DNA of 6,468 bases from Phycisphaerales bacterium UBA7708 (GTDB lineage: Bacteria; Planctomycetota; Phycisphaerae; Sedimentisphaerales; Anaerohalosphaeraceae). The position numbers and the translations under genes are program-made. Shown piece by piece: positions 6,396-6,468 of the stretch. Position 1 is the first letter of the stretch, and every line of letters begins with the position of its first letter. The stretch covers positions 3,545 through 10,012 of the forward strand of contig DLFY01000287.1 of NCBI GenBank assembly GCA_002482415.1, in the 5' to 3' direction. The notes below the pieces were generated by a model that was given only the letters and a program-made list of their open reading frames with translations, ran no database searches and was not told where the DNA came from.

Positions 6396-6468
6396 ATGAG
6401 ACAGTGGATTGTGTGTTTTGTTGTTCTGGCCGGGTTTTGGCACTGGGGTTGGGCGGAACAGTCAGCCC
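6396..6468 (+). CDS. N-terminus of a secreted protein of unknown function (3' truncated)
   Basis: Only 24 codons lie in the window. They read as a signal peptide: MRQW, a hydrophobic core IVCFVVLAGF, then a tryptophan-rich end and a probable signal peptidase I site after Ala20 (GWA followed by EQSA). The Cys at residue 7 sits at the start of the core and is not a lipobox. A strong AAGGAG site and a promoter-like pair precede it. Nothing of the mature protein can be identified; the divergent GH42-like gene makes another secreted glycan-active protein a reasonable guess, but only a guess. Confidence 0.75.
   Translation, partial: MRQWIVCFVVLAGFWHWGWAEQSA

Noticed and set aside
1..6468. CRISPR array, insertion sequence, tRNA/rRNA gene or phage-like module
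   Set aside because: No regularly spaced repeats, transposase-like frame, terminal inverted repeats or structured RNA gene were seen anywhere in the window.

Overview
The window (6468 bp) holds four genes: one cut by the left edge, two complete, and one cut by the right edge. Three encode secreted or probably extracytoplasmic proteins. The repertoire (a GH120-type beta-xylosidase with a CBM6, a GH42-like glycosidase, and a diderm-style LtaS/OpgB-family membrane enzyme), roughly balanced base composition and mixed use of Shine-Dalgarno sites suggest a polysaccharide-degrading environmental bacterium. I lean towards the Planctomycetota/Verrucomicrobiota/Lentisphaerota group, but this is inference from gene style; no rRNA or other marker is present.

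Layout. Bases 2-1762 (+): C-terminal 586 residues of a GH120 beta-helix glycosidase with a CBM6 module lodged in its N-terminal half. Bases 1763-1900: spacer with a weak promoter candidate and two tiny leader frames. Bases 1901-3886 (+): a complete 661-residue LtaS/OpgB-type sulfatase-fold phosphotransferase with five membrane segments. Bases 3887-3963: convergent spacer with no convincing terminator. Bases 3964-6180 (-): a complete 738-residue secreted GH42-like glycoside hydrolase, started at an internal ATG with a good ribosome binding site and signal peptide. Bases 6181-6395: divergent control region with promoter-like elements on both strands. Bases 6396-6468 (+): signal peptide of a further secreted protein, cut by the window end.

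How the parts may fit: the GH120 enzyme would release xylose from xylo-oligosaccharides, with the CBM6 holding it near its glycan, and the GH42-like protein would act on another glycosidic linkage outside the cytoplasm. This looks like part of a glycan-use locus, although no transporter, SusC/SusD pair or regulator is visible. The LtaS/OpgB-like enzyme probably modifies a periplasmic or surface glycan with a phospholipid head group, and its link to the glycosidases may be only positional. I found no CRISPR array, insertion sequence, tRNA or rRNA gene, and no clearly new multi-gene system. The most unusual items are the nested CBM6, the atypical acid/base motif of the GH42-like enzyme and the organisation of the divergent promoter region.
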